From Panulirus ornatus (lineage: Eukaryota > Arthropoda > Malacostraca > Decapoda > Palinuridae): DNA of 64,000 bases. The translations under genes were made by a program, and so were the position numbers. The stretch spans positions 28,886,199 to 28,950,198 of the forward strand of contig NC_092231.1 in NCBI RefSeq assembly GCF_036320965.1, written 5' to 3'. The notes beneath the pieces were generated by a model. That model searched no databases. It was not told the origin of the DNA and saw nothing but the letters and a program-made list of their open reading frames with translations. Shown in pieces: positions 21,919 to 32,330 of this stretch (its first letter is position 1; each line of letters begins with the position of its first letter).

Positions 21919-23251
21919 ACACCCTCTTCAGCTGTCTCAACCACACGCTACTTATTAACACATCTCAGTCTTACCCTTTTATTACTTAATCAAACCTTCT
22001 CACACCACCTGATGCCTCAAGCGTGTAATTTCTAAATCATCCTCCCTCCTCTGCACATCCTCATCTATATTGTATGCCTTGCATCCATGCCACATTGATA
22101 GGACTATTATGCCTTCAAACAAATCCATTTTTGTCCTCCAAGGTAACAGTCTGTCTTTCCACACAATTTGCCTCGTCACCCACCTCATGACTCACTTCTG
22201 CTTCCATTGTTCAGGTTGTAAACTCTATTTCCATTCACTGCTATGTCCACTTCTAAGTATTCAAAACACTTCACTTCAAAATTTTCAACTCTCATACTCA
22301 CACCCAAGCTAACATTTCCCTCAGCCCTGCTAAACCTAATCTTGAATTTATTCTCATTTACTCCCAGATTCCTCTTTTAACACACTGTTCCAGACTCACT
22401 CACCAGCTTCAGTAGTTTCTCACTTTGAATCTGCCATCTGTGTCACCAGCAAGCAGCAAATGGCTCACTTTCTACAGACTGCTCACTCGCCTCTCTCTCT
22501 CTCCAAGACTCTTTTTCATGTATTTCCCTCACCACCCAATCCATAAACAAACTAATCAACTTTGGTTACATCACATGTCCCTGCTGCAATCTTCACATGG
22601 AACCATTCTTTCTTTTCTCTTCCATGTGCCTTACTTGATAAAACTTCACTGCATTTAGTAGCTTTCCTCCCACACCATATATTCATAAGACCTTCATTAA
22701 GGTATCTCTGTTAACCCCATCATATACTTTCTCCAAGTCCATAGATTCCACTTACAAAACCTTCTGTTTTCCCAGATTTCTCACAAACCCTCTTGAAAGC
22801 AAAGACCTGATCCACACATACTCTTCCTCTCCTGAAACCACATTGTTCCTCCCCAGGTTGATGATCTGTACATACCTTCACCCTCCTAATTGCCACTCTC
22901 CAATACAACTTATGAAGAACTCTCGATAAACTTATACCTGTGTGTTCAAACACTTACGCCTTCACCCTTCTAATCACCACTCTCCCGTACAACTTACAAG
23001 GTACACTTAACAAGCTTGTACCTCTATGTTCAAACTCTCACCTTTGTCCCCCTTGGCCTTATACATTTATACAGTGTCACTATGCTTGCATTCCACTAAT
23101 CCTGAGGCACCTCACCATAATTCATACATATTCTGAAAATCCTGACTAACCAGTCAACAACACAGCCACCACCCACTATGAAGGAATCAACTGCACTACT
23201 GTCCACTCCAGCTGTCTTGCCAAATTTCATCATATTCAAGGCTTCAAAGAT
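21919..23251 (-). mobile_element. Older RTE-subfamily copy (RTE-B copy 2), RT and C-terminus
   Basis: On the minus strand from 23251 down, remnants correspond to RT block 0 (AGVDSSAVDSFIVGGG-like, near 23200), the EEQCGFRRGRVCVDQVFAFK block (near 22860-22795), motif A (FVSGIYGLGESI for FMDLEKAYD, near 22760-22720), a motif B region near 22600-22530 with a QQG..CDVT-like reading, and the C-terminal block DLFEGIIVLSMWHGCKAYNIDEDVQRR (near 22130-22050). A block near 22880-23040 is duplicated. It ends near 21919 in the EEGV region, so the last part and 3' UTR are missing or covered by J7. Inactive. Confidence 0.75.
22880..23050 (-). repeat. Internal tandem duplication of about 90 bp in RTE-B copy 2
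   Basis: The segment from CCTTCACCCTCCTAATTGCC through CTTATACCTGTGTGTTCAAA recurs as CCTTCACCCTTCTAATCACC through CTTGTACCTCTATGTTCAAA. It duplicates the part coding for the LLS/GKLY/RV..RRVKV region. Confidence 0.75.
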
Positions 23252-23389
23252 TATAGTATTGATTATACTGCAAAGATTACACCATTGTATACTTTTAGTA
23301 CGCTACAAAGATTATATTATTGATACTACTACGGAGATTGTACCATTGTATACCTCTAGTATGTAGTATGACAGTACACCATATAGGAT

Positions 23390-23496
23390 GGATTTTTCCT
23401 CTTAAATTGCTTAAAAGCAGACCATACAAGCCACCAAATTTGCAGACCACTGCACCACACTCACACTTATACTAACTCATGGAATAATGGAAAAAG

Positions 23497-23497
<1 letters not shown>
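23390..23497. repeat. Shared flank segment (copy 1 of 2)
   Basis: About 105 bp, from GGATTTTTCCTCTTAAATTG to GGAATAATGGAAAAAGGAAT, resembles 31807-31918 in order and content. It lies directly before the TA array at the 5' side of RTE copy 5. I do not recognise the family. Confidence 0.6.

Positions 23498-23498
<1 letters not shown>

Positions 23499-23558
<60 letters not shown>
23499..23558. repeat. (TA)n array 5' of RTE copy 5
   Basis: A pure TA run ending at the 5' truncation point of RTE copy 5. Confidence 0.97.
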
Positions 23559-23563
<5 letters not shown>

Positions 23564-25540
23564 TTGGGGTGAGAGACTATCAGTAAATTTTAGGGAGAAT
23601 AAAAAGATGTTCTGGAAGGAGGTAAATAGGGTGCGTAAGACAAGGGAGCAAATGGGAACTTCAGTGAAGGGCGTAAATGGGGAGGTGATAACAAGTAGTG
23701 GTGATGTGAGAAGGAGATGGAATGAGTATTTTGAAGGTTTGTTGAATGTGTCTGATGACAGAGTGGCAGATATAGGGTGTTTGGGTTGAGGTGGTGTGCA
23801 AAGTGAGAGGGTTAGGGAAAATGATTTGGTAAACAGAGAGGAGGTAGTAAAAGCTTTGCGGAAGATGAAAGCCGGCAAGGCAGCAGGTTTGGATGGTATT
23901 GCAGTGGAATTTATTAAAAAAGGGGGTGACTGTATTGTTGACTGGTTGGTAAGGTTATTTAATGTATGTATGACTCATGGTGAGGTGCCTGAGGATTGGC
24001 GGAATGCGTGCATAGTGCCATTGTACAAAGGCAAAGGGGATAAGAGTGAGTGCTCAAATTACAGAGGTATAAGTTTGTTGAGTATTCCTGGTAAATTATA
24101 TGGGAGAGTATTGATTGAGAGGGTGAAGGCATGTACAGAGCATGAGATTGGGGAAGAGCAGTGTGGTTTCAGAAGTGGTAGAGGATGTGTGGATCAGGTG
24201 TTTGCTTTGAAGAATGTATGCGAGAAATACTTAGAAAAGCAAATGGATTTGTATGTAGCATTTATGGATCTGGAGAAGGCATATGATAGAGTTGATAGAG
24301 ATGCTCTGTGGAAGGTATTAAGAATATATGGTGTGGGAGGCAAGTTGTTAGAAGCAGTGAAAAGTTTTTATCGAGGATGTAAGGCATGTGTACGTGTAGG
24401 AAGAGAGGAAAGTGATTGGTTCTCAGTGAATGTAGGTTTGCGGCAGGGGTGTGTGATGTCTCCATGGTTGTTTAATTTGTTTATGGATGGGGTTGTTAGG
24501 GAGGTAAATGCAAGAGTCTTGGAAAGAGGGGCAAGTATGAAGTCTGTTGGGGATGAGAGAGCTTGGGAAGTGAGTCAGTTGTTGTTCGCTGATGATACAG
24601 CGCTGGTGGCGGATTCATGTGAGAAACTGCAGAAGCTGGTGACGGAGTTTGGTAAAGTGTGTGGAAGAAGAAAGTTAAGAGTAAATGTGAATAAGAGCAA
24701 GGTTATTAGGTACAGTAGGGTTGAGGGTCAAGTCAATTGGGTGGTGAGTTTGAATGGAGAAAAACTGGAGGAAGTGAAGTGTTTTAGATATCTGGGAGTG
24801 GATCTGTCAGCGGATGGAACCATGGAAGCGGAAGTGGATCATAGGGTGGGGGAGGGGGCGAAAATTTTGGGAGCCTTGAAAAATGTGTGGAAGTCGAGAA
24901 CATTATCCCGGAAAGCAAAAATGGGTATGTTTGAAAGAATAGTAGTCCCAACAATGTTGTATGGTTGCGAGGCGTGGGCTATGGATAGAGTTGTGTGCAG
25001 GAGGATGGATGTGCTGGAAATGAGATGTTTGAGGACAATGTGTGGTGTGAGGTGGTTTGATCGAGTAAGTAACGTAAGGGTAAGAGAGATGTGTGGAAAT
25101 AAAAAGAGCGTGGTTGAGAGAGCAGAAGAGGGTGTTTTGAAATGGTTTGGGCACATGGAGAGAATGAGTGAGGAAAGATTGACCAAGAGGATATATGTGT
25201 CGGAGGTGGAGGGAACGAGGAGAAGAGGGAGACCAAATTGGAGGTGGAATGATGGAGTGAAAAGGATTTTGTGTGATCGGGGCCTGAACATGCAGGAGGG
25301 TGAAAGGAGGGCAAGGAATAGAGTGAATTGGAGCGATGTGGTATACAGGGGTTGACGTGCTGTCAGTGGATTGAATCAAGGCATGTGAAGCGTCCGGGGT
25401 AAACCATGGAAAGCTGTGTAGGTATGTATATTTGCGTGTGTGGACGTGTGTATGTACATGTGTATGGGGGGGGTTGGGCCATTTCTTTCGTCTGTTTCCT
25501 TGCGCTACCTCGCAAACGCGGGAGACAGCGACAAAGTATA
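23558..25540 (+). mobile_element. Young RTE LINE copy 5, near-complete RT half
   Basis: The copy starts in the endonuclease-RT linker (ESWGERLSVNFRENKKMFWK) and covers the complete RT and C-terminal region. A single in-frame stop near 23789, in place of the arginine of LGRGGVQ, separates a short first frame from a 519-codon frame (23796-25355). That frame holds AGKAAGLDGIAVEFIKKGG, motif A (FMDLEKAYD), motif B (LRQGCVMSPWLFNLFMDG), motif C (QLLFADDTALVADS) and RRGRPNWRWNDGVKRIL. It shares diagnostic variants with the intact copy 8 (VCGRRKL, NWVVSLN, KRIL), so the two are close relatives. The 3' UTR is the short type, and the tail is TATA plus about 20 A, then (TA)n. It lacks the endonuclease. 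Confidence 0.92.
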
Positions 25541-25544
25541 AAAA

Positions 25545-25609
<65 letters not shown>
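25541..25609. repeat. Poly(A) tail of RTE copy 5 followed by a (TA)n array
   Basis: About 21 A residues (25541-25561) then a TA array (25562-25609). The array ends at the left edge of the inverted part of RTE copy 6, so the tail of one copy is the insertion site of the next. Confidence 0.95.
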
Positions 25610-25613
<4 letters not shown>

Positions 25614-26938
25614 ACTCACCTCCCAATTGACTTGACCCTCAACCCTACTGTACCTAATAACCTTGCTCTTATTCACATTTACTCTTAACTTTCTTCTTTC
25701 ACACACTTTACCAAACTCAGTCACCAGCTTCTGCAGTTTCTCACATGAATCAGCCACCAGCGCTGTATCATCAGCAAACAACAACTGACTCACTTCCCAA
25801 GCTCTCTCATCCCCAACAGACTTCATACTTGCCCCTCTTTCCAAAACTCTTGCATTCACCTCCCTAATAACCCCATCCATAAACAAATTAAACAACCATG
25901 GAGACATCACACACCCCTGCCGCAAACCTACATTCACTGAGAACCAATCACTTTCCTCTCTTCCTACACGTACACATGCCTTACATCCTCGATAAAAACT
26001 TTTCACTGCTTCTAACAACTTGCCTCCCACACCATATATTCTTAATACCTTCCACAGAGCATCTCTATCAACTCTATCATATGCCTTCTCCAGATCCATA
26101 AATGCTACATACAAATCCATTTGCTTTTCTAAGTATTTCTCACATACATTCTTCAAAGCAAACACCTGGAGGAAGTGAAGTGTTTTAGATATCTGGGAGT
26201 GGATCTGGCAGCGGATGGAACCATGGAAGTGGAAGTGGATCATAGGGTGGGGGAGGGGGCGAAAATTCTGGGAGCCTTGAAGAATGTGTGGAAGTCGAGA
26301 ACATTATCTCGGAAAGCAAAAATGGGTATGTTTGAAGGAATAGTGGTTCCAACAATGTTGTATGGTTGCGAGGCGTGGGCTATGGATAGAGTTGTGCGCA
26401 GGAGGATGGATGTGCTGGAAATGAGATGTTTGAGGACAATGTGTGGTGTGTGGTGGTTTGATCGAGTAAGTAACGTAAGGGTAAGAGAGATGTGTGGAAA
26501 TAAAAAGAGCGTGGTTGAGAGAGCAGAAGAGGGTGTTTTGAAATGGTTTGGGCACATGGAGAGAATGAGTGAGGAAAGATTGACCAAGAGAATATATGTG
26601 TCGGAGGTGGAGGGAACGAGGAGAAGAGGGAGACCAAATTGGAGGTGGAAAGATGGAGTGAAAAAGATTTTGTGTGATCGGGGCCTGAACATGCAGGAGG
26701 GTGAAAGGAGGGCAAGGAATAGAGTGAATTGGAGCGATGTGGTATACCGGGGTTGACGTGCTGTCAGTGGATTGAATCAAGGCATGTGAAGCATCTGGGG
26801 TAAACCATGGAAAGCTGTGTAGGTATGTATATTTGCGTGTGTGGACGTATGTATATACATGTGTATGGGGGTGGGTTGGGCCATTTCTTTCGTCTGTTTC
26901 CTTGCGCTACCTCGCAAACGCGGGAGACAGCGACAAAG

Positions 26939-26940
<2 letters not shown>
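25609..26940. mobile_element. Young RTE LINE copy 6 with 5' inversion (twin-priming structure)
   Basis: The left part, 25609-26168, is RTE on the minus strand, from QVFALKNVCEKYLEKQMD (at 26168) to NWEVSLN (at 25609). The right part, 26166-26940, is RTE on the plus strand, from LEEVKCFRYLGVDLAADG through the normal stop (26756) to the short-type 3' UTR. The inverted part is exactly what should come before the forward part; only about nine bases (GGAGAAAAA) are missing between them. The junction shares a CTG microhomology at 26166-26168. TA arrays flank both sides. This is the textbook result of twin-primed reverse transcription. Confidence 0.9.

Positions 26941-26941
<1 letters not shown>

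Positions 26942-27016
<75 letters not shown>
26942..27016. repeat. (TA)n array between RTE copies 6 and 7
   Basis: TA array with one GTA interruption near 26999. It follows the 3' tail of copy 6 and ends at the 5' truncation of copy 7. Confidence 0.97.
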
Positions 27017-28370
27017 GGTAGTAAAAAACTTTGCGGAAGATGAAAGCCGGCAAGGCAGCAGGTTTGGATGGTATTGCAGTGGAATTTATTAAAAAAGGGG
27101 GTGACTGTGTTATTGACTGGTTGGTAAGGTTATTTAATGTATGTATGACTCATGGTGAGGTGCCTGAGGATTGGCGGAATGCATGCATAGTGCCATTGTA
27201 CAATGGCAAAGGGGATAAGAGTGAGTGCTCAAATTACAGAGGTATAAGTTTGTTGAGTATTCCTGGTAAATTATATGGGAGGGTATTGATTGAGAGGGTG
27301 AAGGCATGTACAGAGCATGAGATTGGGGAAGAGCAGTGTGGTTTCAGAAGTGGTAGAGGATGTGTGGATCAGGTGTTTGCTTTGAAGAATGTATGTGAGA
27401 AATACTTAGAAAAGCAAATGGATTTGTATGTAGCATTTATGGATGTGGAGAAGGCATATGATAGAGTTGATAGAGATGCTCTGTGGAAGGTATTAAGAAT
27501 ATATGGTGTGGGAGGCAAGTTGTTAGAAGCAGTGAAAAGTTTTTATCGAGGATGTAAGGCATGTGTACTTGTAGGAAGAGAGGAAAGTGATTGGTTCTCA
27601 GTGAATGTAGGTTTGCGGCAGGGGTGTGTGATGTCTCCATGGTTGTTTAATTTGTTTATGTATGGGGTTGTTAGGGAGGTGAATGCAAGAGTTTTGGAAA
27701 GAGGGGCAAGTATGAAGTCTGTTGGGGATGAGAGAGCTTGGGAAGTGAGTCAGTTGTTGTTCGCTGATGATACAGCGCTGGTGGCTGATTCATGTGAGAA
27801 ACTGCAGTAGCTGGTGACTGAGTTTGGTAAAGTGTGTGAAAGAAGAAAGTTAAGAGTAAATGTGAATAAGAGCAAGGTTATTAGGTACAGTAGGGTTGAG
27901 GGTCAAGTCAATTGGGAGGTAAGTTTGAATGGAGAAAAACTGGAGGAAGTAAAGTGTTTTAGATATCTAGGAGTGGATCTGGCAGCGGATGGAACCATGG
28001 AAGCGGAAGTGGATCATAGGGTGGGGGAGGGGGCGAAAATCCTGGGAGCCTTGAAGAATGTGTGGAAGTCGAGAACATTATCTCGGAAAGCAAAAATGGG
28101 TATGTTTGAAGGAATAGTGGTTCCAACAATGTTGTATGGTTGCGAGGCATGGGCTATGGATAGAGTTGTGCGCAGGAGGATGGATGTGCTGGAAATGAGA
28201 TGTTTGAGGACAATGTGTGGTGTGAGGTGGTTTGATCGAGTAAGTAATGTAAGGGTAAGAGAGATGTGTGGAAATAAAAAGAGCGTGGTTGAGAGAGCAG
28301 AAGAGGGTGTTTTGAAATGGTTTGGGCACATGGAGAGAATGAGTGAGGAAAGATTGACCAAGAGGATATA
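27017..28370 (+). mobile_element. Young RTE LINE copy 7, RT region, 3' end replaced
   Basis: The copy starts at VVK.LRKMKAGKAAGLDG and covers the full RT with motif A (AFMDVEKAYD), motif B (LRQGCVMSPWLFNLFMYG) and motif C (QLLFADDTALVADS). A stop at 27808 (CAG-TAG after KLQ) splits it into frames 27031-27810 and 27814-28370. The element ends abruptly at LTKRIY (28370) and continues as a T-run and the 3' half of family B instead of its own terminal region. It lacks the endonuclease and is inactive. Confidence 0.9.
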
Positions 28371-28499
28371 TTTTTTTTTTTTTTTTTTTTTCCCAAAAGA
28401 AGGAACATAGAAGAGGGCCAGGTGAGGATATTCCCTCAAAGACCCAGTCCTCTGTTCTTAACGCTACCTCGCTATCGCGGGAAATGGCGAATAGTATGA

Positions 28500-28502
<3 letters not shown>
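28371..28502 (+). mobile_element. Family B 3' half (copy B2) fused to RTE copy 7
   Basis: About 21 T (28371-28391), then CCCAAAAGAAGGAAC and the rest of the family B 3' half, ending CGGGAAATGGCGAATAGTAT plus an A-rich tail. The RTE sequence joins the T-run without any gap. In other family B copies the same T-run lies in the middle of the element, so the breakpoint is at the T-run. Confidence 0.8.

Positions 28503-28571
<69 letters not shown>
28503..28571. repeat. (TA)n array and poly(T) tail of minus-strand RTE copy 8
   Basis: A TA array (28503-28542) follows the family B tail. It is joined to about 29 T (28543-28571), which is the poly(A) tail of copy 8 seen on the opposite strand. Confidence 0.93.
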
Positions 28572-28574
<3 letters not shown>

Positions 28575-31500
28575 TCGTCGCTGTCTCCCGCGTTTGCGAG
28601 GTAGCGCAAGGAAACAGACGAAAGAAATGGCCCAACCCCCCCATACACATGTACATACATACGTCCACACACGCAAATATACATACCTACACAGCTTTCC
28701 ATGCTTTACCCCGGACGCTTCACATGCCTTGATTCAATCCACTGACAGCACGTCAACCCCTGTATACCACATCGCTCCAATTCACTCTATTTCTTGCCCT
28801 CCTTTCACCCTCCTGCATGTTCAGGCCCTGATCACACAAAATCCTTTTCACTCCATCTTTCCACCTCCAATTTGGTCTCCCTCTTCTCCTCGTTCCCTCC
28901 ACCTCCGACACATATATCCTCTTGGTCAATCTTTCCTCACTCATTCTCTCCATGTGCCCAAACCATTTCAAAACACCCTCTTCTGCTCTCTCAACCACGC
29001 TCTTTTTATTTCCACACATCTCTCTTACCCTTACGTTACTTACTCGATCAAACCACCTCACACCACACATTGTCCTCAAACATCTCATTTCCAGCACATC
29101 CATCCTCCTGCGCACAACTCTATCCATAGCCCACGCCTCGCAACCATACAACATTGTTGGAACCACTATTCCTTCAAACATACCCATTTTTGCTTTCCGG
29201 GATAATGTTCTCGACTTCCACACATTTTTCAAGGCTCCCAAAATTTTCGCCCCCTCCCCCACCCTATGATCCACTTCCGCTTCCATGGTTCCATCCGCTG
29301 CCAGATCCACTCCCAGATATCTAAAACACTTCACTTCCTCCAGTTTTTCTCCATTCAAACTCACCACCCAATTGACTTGACCCTCAACCCTACTGTACCT
29401 AATAACCTTGCTCTTATTCACATTTACTCTTAACTTTCTTCTTCCACACACTTTACCAAACTCCGTCACCAGCTTCTGCAGTTTCTCACATGAATCCGCC
29501 ACCAGCGCTGTATCATCAGCGAACAACAACTGACTCACTTCCCAAGCTCTCTCATCCCCAACAGACTTCATACTTGCCCCTCTTTCCAAAACTCTTGCAT
29601 TTACCTCCCTAACAACCCCATCCATAAACAAATTAAACAACCATGGAGACATCACACACCCCTGCCGCAAACCTACATTCACTGAGAACCAATCACTTTC
29701 CTCTCTTCCTACACGTACACATGCCTTACATCCTCGATAAAAACTTTTCACTGCTTCTAACAACTTGCCTCCCACACCATATATTCTTAATACCTTCCAC
29801 AGAACATCTCTATCAACTCTATCATATGCCTTCTCCAGATCCATAAATGCTACATACAAATCCATTTGCTTTTCTAAGTATTTCTCACATACATTCTTCA
29901 AAGCAAACACCTGGTCCACACATCCTCTACCACTTCTGAAACCACACTGCTCTTCCCCAATCTGATGCTCTGTACATGCCTTCACCCTCTCAATCAATAC
30001 CCTCCCATATAATTTACCAGGAATACTCAACAAACTTATACCTCTGTAATTTGAGCACTCACTCTTATCCCCTTTGCCTTTGTACAATGGCACTATGCAC
30101 GCATTCCGCCAATCCTCAGGCACCTCACCATGAGTCATACATACATTAAATAACCTTACCAACCAGTCAACAATACAGTCACCCCCTTTTTTAATAAATT
30201 CCACTGCAATACCATCCAAACCTGCTGCCTTGCCGGCTTTCATCTTCCGCAAAGCTTTTACTACCTCTTCTCTGTTTACCAAATCATTTACCCTAACCCT
30301 CTCACTTTGCACACCACCTCGACCCAAACACCCTATATCTGCCACTCTGTCATCAGACACAATCAACAAACCTTCAAAATACTCATTCCATCTCCTTCTC
30401 ACATCACCACTACTTGTTATCACCTCCCCATTTACGCCCTTCACTGAAGTTCCCATTTGCTCCCTTGTCTTACGCACCCTATTTACCTCCTTCCAGAACA
30501 TCTTTTTATTCTCCCTAAAATTTACTGATAGTCTCTCACCCCAACTCTCATTTGCCCTTTTTTTCACCTCTTGCACCTTTCTCTTGACCTCCTGTCTCTT
30601 TCTTTTATACTTCTCCCACTCAATTGCATTTTTTCCCTGCAAAAATCGTCCAAATGCCTCTCTCTTCTCTTTCACTAATACTCTTACTTCTTCATCCCAC
30701 CACTCACTACCCTTTCTAAACAGCCCACCTCCCACTCTTCTCATGCCACAAGCATCTTTTGCGCAATCCATCACTGATTCCCTAAATACATCCCATTCCT
30801 CCCCCACTCCCCTTACTTCCATTGTTCTCACCTTTTTCCATTCTGTACACAGTCTCTCCAGATACTTCTTCACACAGGTCTCCTTCCCAAGCTCACTTAC
30901 TCTCACCACCTTCTTCACCCCAACATTCACTCTTCTTTTCTGAAAACCCATACTAATCTTCACCTTAGCCTCCACAAGATAATGATCAGACATCCCTCCA
31001 GTTGCACCTCTCAGCACATTGACATCCAAAAGTCTCTCTTTCGCACGCCTGTCAATTAACACGTAATCCAATAACGCTCTCTGGCCATCTCTCCTACTTA
31101 CATAAGTATACTTATGTATATCTCGCTTTTTAAACCAGGTATTCCCAATCATCAGTCCTTTTTCAGCACATAAATCTACAAGCTCTTCACCATTTCCATT
31201 TACAACACTGAACACCCCATGCATACCAATTATTCCCTCAACTGCCACATTACTCACCTTTGCATTCAAATCACCCATCACTATAACCCGGTCTCGTGCA
31301 TCAAAACCGCTAACACACTCATTTAGCTGCTCCCAAAACACTTGCCTCTCATGATCTTTCTTCTCATGCCCAGGTGCATATGCACCAATAATCACCCACC
31401 TCTCTCCATCAACTTTCAATTTTACCCATATTAATCGAGAATTTACTTTCTTACATTCTATCACATACTCCCACAACTCCTGTTTCAGGAGTATTGCTAC

Positions 31501-31762
31501 TCCTTCCCTTGCTCTTGTCCTCTCACTAACCCCTGACTTCACTCCCCAGACATTTCCAAACCACTCTTCCCCTTTACCCTTGAGCTTCGTTTCACTCAGA
31601 GCCAAAACATCCAGGTTCCTTTCCTCAAACATACTACCTATCTCTCCTTTTTTCACATCTTGGTTACATCCACACACATTTAGGCACCCCACTCTGAGCC
31701 TTCGAGGAGGATGAGCACTCCCCGCGTGACTCCTTCTTCTGTTTCCCATTTTAGAAAGTTAA
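28572..31762 (-). mobile_element. Near-full-length RTE LINE copy 8 with intact ORF
   Basis: This is the longest and only intact RTE copy in the window. Minus strand: about 13 bases of 5' leader, the ORF (31749-28753), a short-type 3' UTR of about 180 bp with the conserved GCGCTACCTCGCAAACGCG end, and a poly(A) tail. The 5' UTR seen in copy 13 (44079-44165) is missing, so the internal promoter may be absent even though the protein is complete. Confidence 0.95.
28753..31749 (-). CDS. RTE-type LINE polyprotein: AP endonuclease and reverse transcriptase (998 aa)
   Basis: This single ORF encodes the retrotransposition enzyme, which nicks target DNA and reverse transcribes the RNA from the nick. 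Endonuclease (about residues 18-265): LNVCG (N24), LSETKL (E53), IGAYAPG (Y124), VIVMGDLNAK (D160, N162), LLDYVLID (227-229) and GGMSDHYL (S254-D255-H256), so the catalytic set is complete. A lysine- and arginine-rich linker follows (about 340-480). Reverse transcriptase (about 490-790): AGKAAGLDGIAVEF, PLYKGKGDKSECSNYRGISL, motif A YVAFMDLEKAYD (D637), motif B LRQGCVMSPWLF (694-705), motif C FADD (D745, D746). The C-terminus has EAWAMDRVV, WFGHMERM and TRRRGRPNWRWKDG. The start is the first ATG after the truncation and matches the ATG of copy 13. It has no frameshift or stop. There is no separate ORF1 and no RNase H, as is usual for the RTE clade. It is possibly active if transcribed. Confidence 0.95.
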   Translation of the reverse strand: MGNRRRSHAGSAHPPRRLRVGCLNVCGCNQDVKKGEIGSMFEERNLDVLALSETKLKGKGEEWFGNVWGVKSGVSERTRAREGVAILLKQELWEYVIECKKVNSRLIWVKLKVDGERWVIIGAYAPGHEKKDHERQVFWEQLNECVSGFDARDRVIVMGDLNAKVSNVAVEGIIGMHGVFSVVNGNGEELVDLCAEKGLMIGNTWFKKRDIHKYTYVSRRDGQRALLDYVLIDRRAKERLLDVNVLRGATGGMSDHYLVEAKVKISMGFQKRRVNVGVKKVVRVSELGKETCVKKYLERLCTEWKKVRTMEVRGVGEEWDVFRESVMDCAKDACGMRRVGGGLFRKGSEWWDEEVRVLVKEKREAFGRFLQGKNAIEWEKYKRKRQEVKRKVQEVKKRANESWGERLSVNFRENKKMFWKEVNRVRKTREQMGTSVKGVNGEVITSSGDVRRRWNEYFEGLLIVSDDRVADIGCLGRGGVQSERVRVNDLVNREEVVKALRKMKAGKAAGLDGIAVEFIKKGGDCIVDWLVRLFNVCMTHGEVPEDWRNACIVPLYKGKGDKSECSNYRGISLLSIPGKLYGRVLIERVKACTEHQIGEEQCGFRSGRGCVDQVFALKNVCEKYLEKQMDLYVAFMDLEKAYDRVDRDVLWKVLRIYGVGGKLLEAVKSFYRGCKACVRVGREESDWFSVNVGLRQGCVMSPWLFNLFMDGVVREVNARVLERGASMKSVGDERAWEVSQLLFADDTALVADSCEKLQKLVTEFGKVCGRRKLRVNVNKSKVIRYSRVEGQVNWVVSLNGEKLEEVKCFRYLGVDLAADGTMEAEVDHRVGEGAKILGALKNVWKSRTLSRKAKMGMFEGIVVPTMLYGCEAWAMDRVVRRRMDVLEMRCLRTMCGVRWFDRVSNVRVREMCGNKKSVVERAEEGVLKWFGHMERMSEERLTKRIYVSEVEGTRRRGRPNWRWKDGVKRILCDQGLNMQEGERRARNRVNWSDVVYRG

Positions 31763-31806
31763 TATATATAAAAAAATGGCAAAAAGTAAAAGAAAGAACA
31801 GATTAA

Positions 31807-31918
31807 GTGATTTTTCTTAAATAACTTAAAAACCAATCCGTACGTTACCAAATTCACAAGTCACTAGAACATGTATTCACACTTTTAGTAACCAGTGGAA
31901 TAATAGAAAAAGAATAAA
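31807..31918. repeat. Shared flank segment (copy 2 of 2)
   Basis: Similar to 23390-23497: GATTTTTCTTAAATAACTTA at the left and GGAATAATAGAAAAAGAATA at the right. It lies about 45 bp beyond the 5' end of RTE copy 8. Its orientation relative to the adjacent RTE is opposite to that at 23390. Confidence 0.6.
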
Positions 31919-32330
31919 GAAAATAAAAGTAATGTCAAAAAGAGAAGGAAGAACAGTTTTGGAAACATTTCACAGTATTCCTCTTCTGCCACCACCCCAC
32001 CCCACTGCAGTTTATCAGCCATAGTATTTGTCATATCCAGTTGCTGAATTCACTTTCTTTTTCAGGTTGGTTGTATTAAGAACAGAAATGTATGACTTAA
32101 CATTTCTCCTTTTTCAAGAAAACCAATTTGACATAGCATGTGGATGGTTCAGTATGACAAAATGGATTGGATGCCAGAAAGTCTATCCAAAGAGGGGGGA
32201 AAGTAGTGTGATCCTTTTGTGCCAAATAGTCACAACTAACCCCATGTTATTAGTAAGGCAGTGTGTGAGGGTATTAATGACATGACCATTTTGTTACCCC
32301 AGACATGTAACAGAATATGCCAGTGATTAG
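31919..32330. other. Unassigned sequence
   Basis: I recognise no gene or repeat. The frame at 32028-32285 has no family signature. Confidence 0.4.

Noticed and set aside
24903..26243. A 446-codon minus-strand frame spanning two RTE copies and a TA array
   Set aside because: It is a chance join of the inverted part of copy 6, the TA array and the antisense of copy 5.
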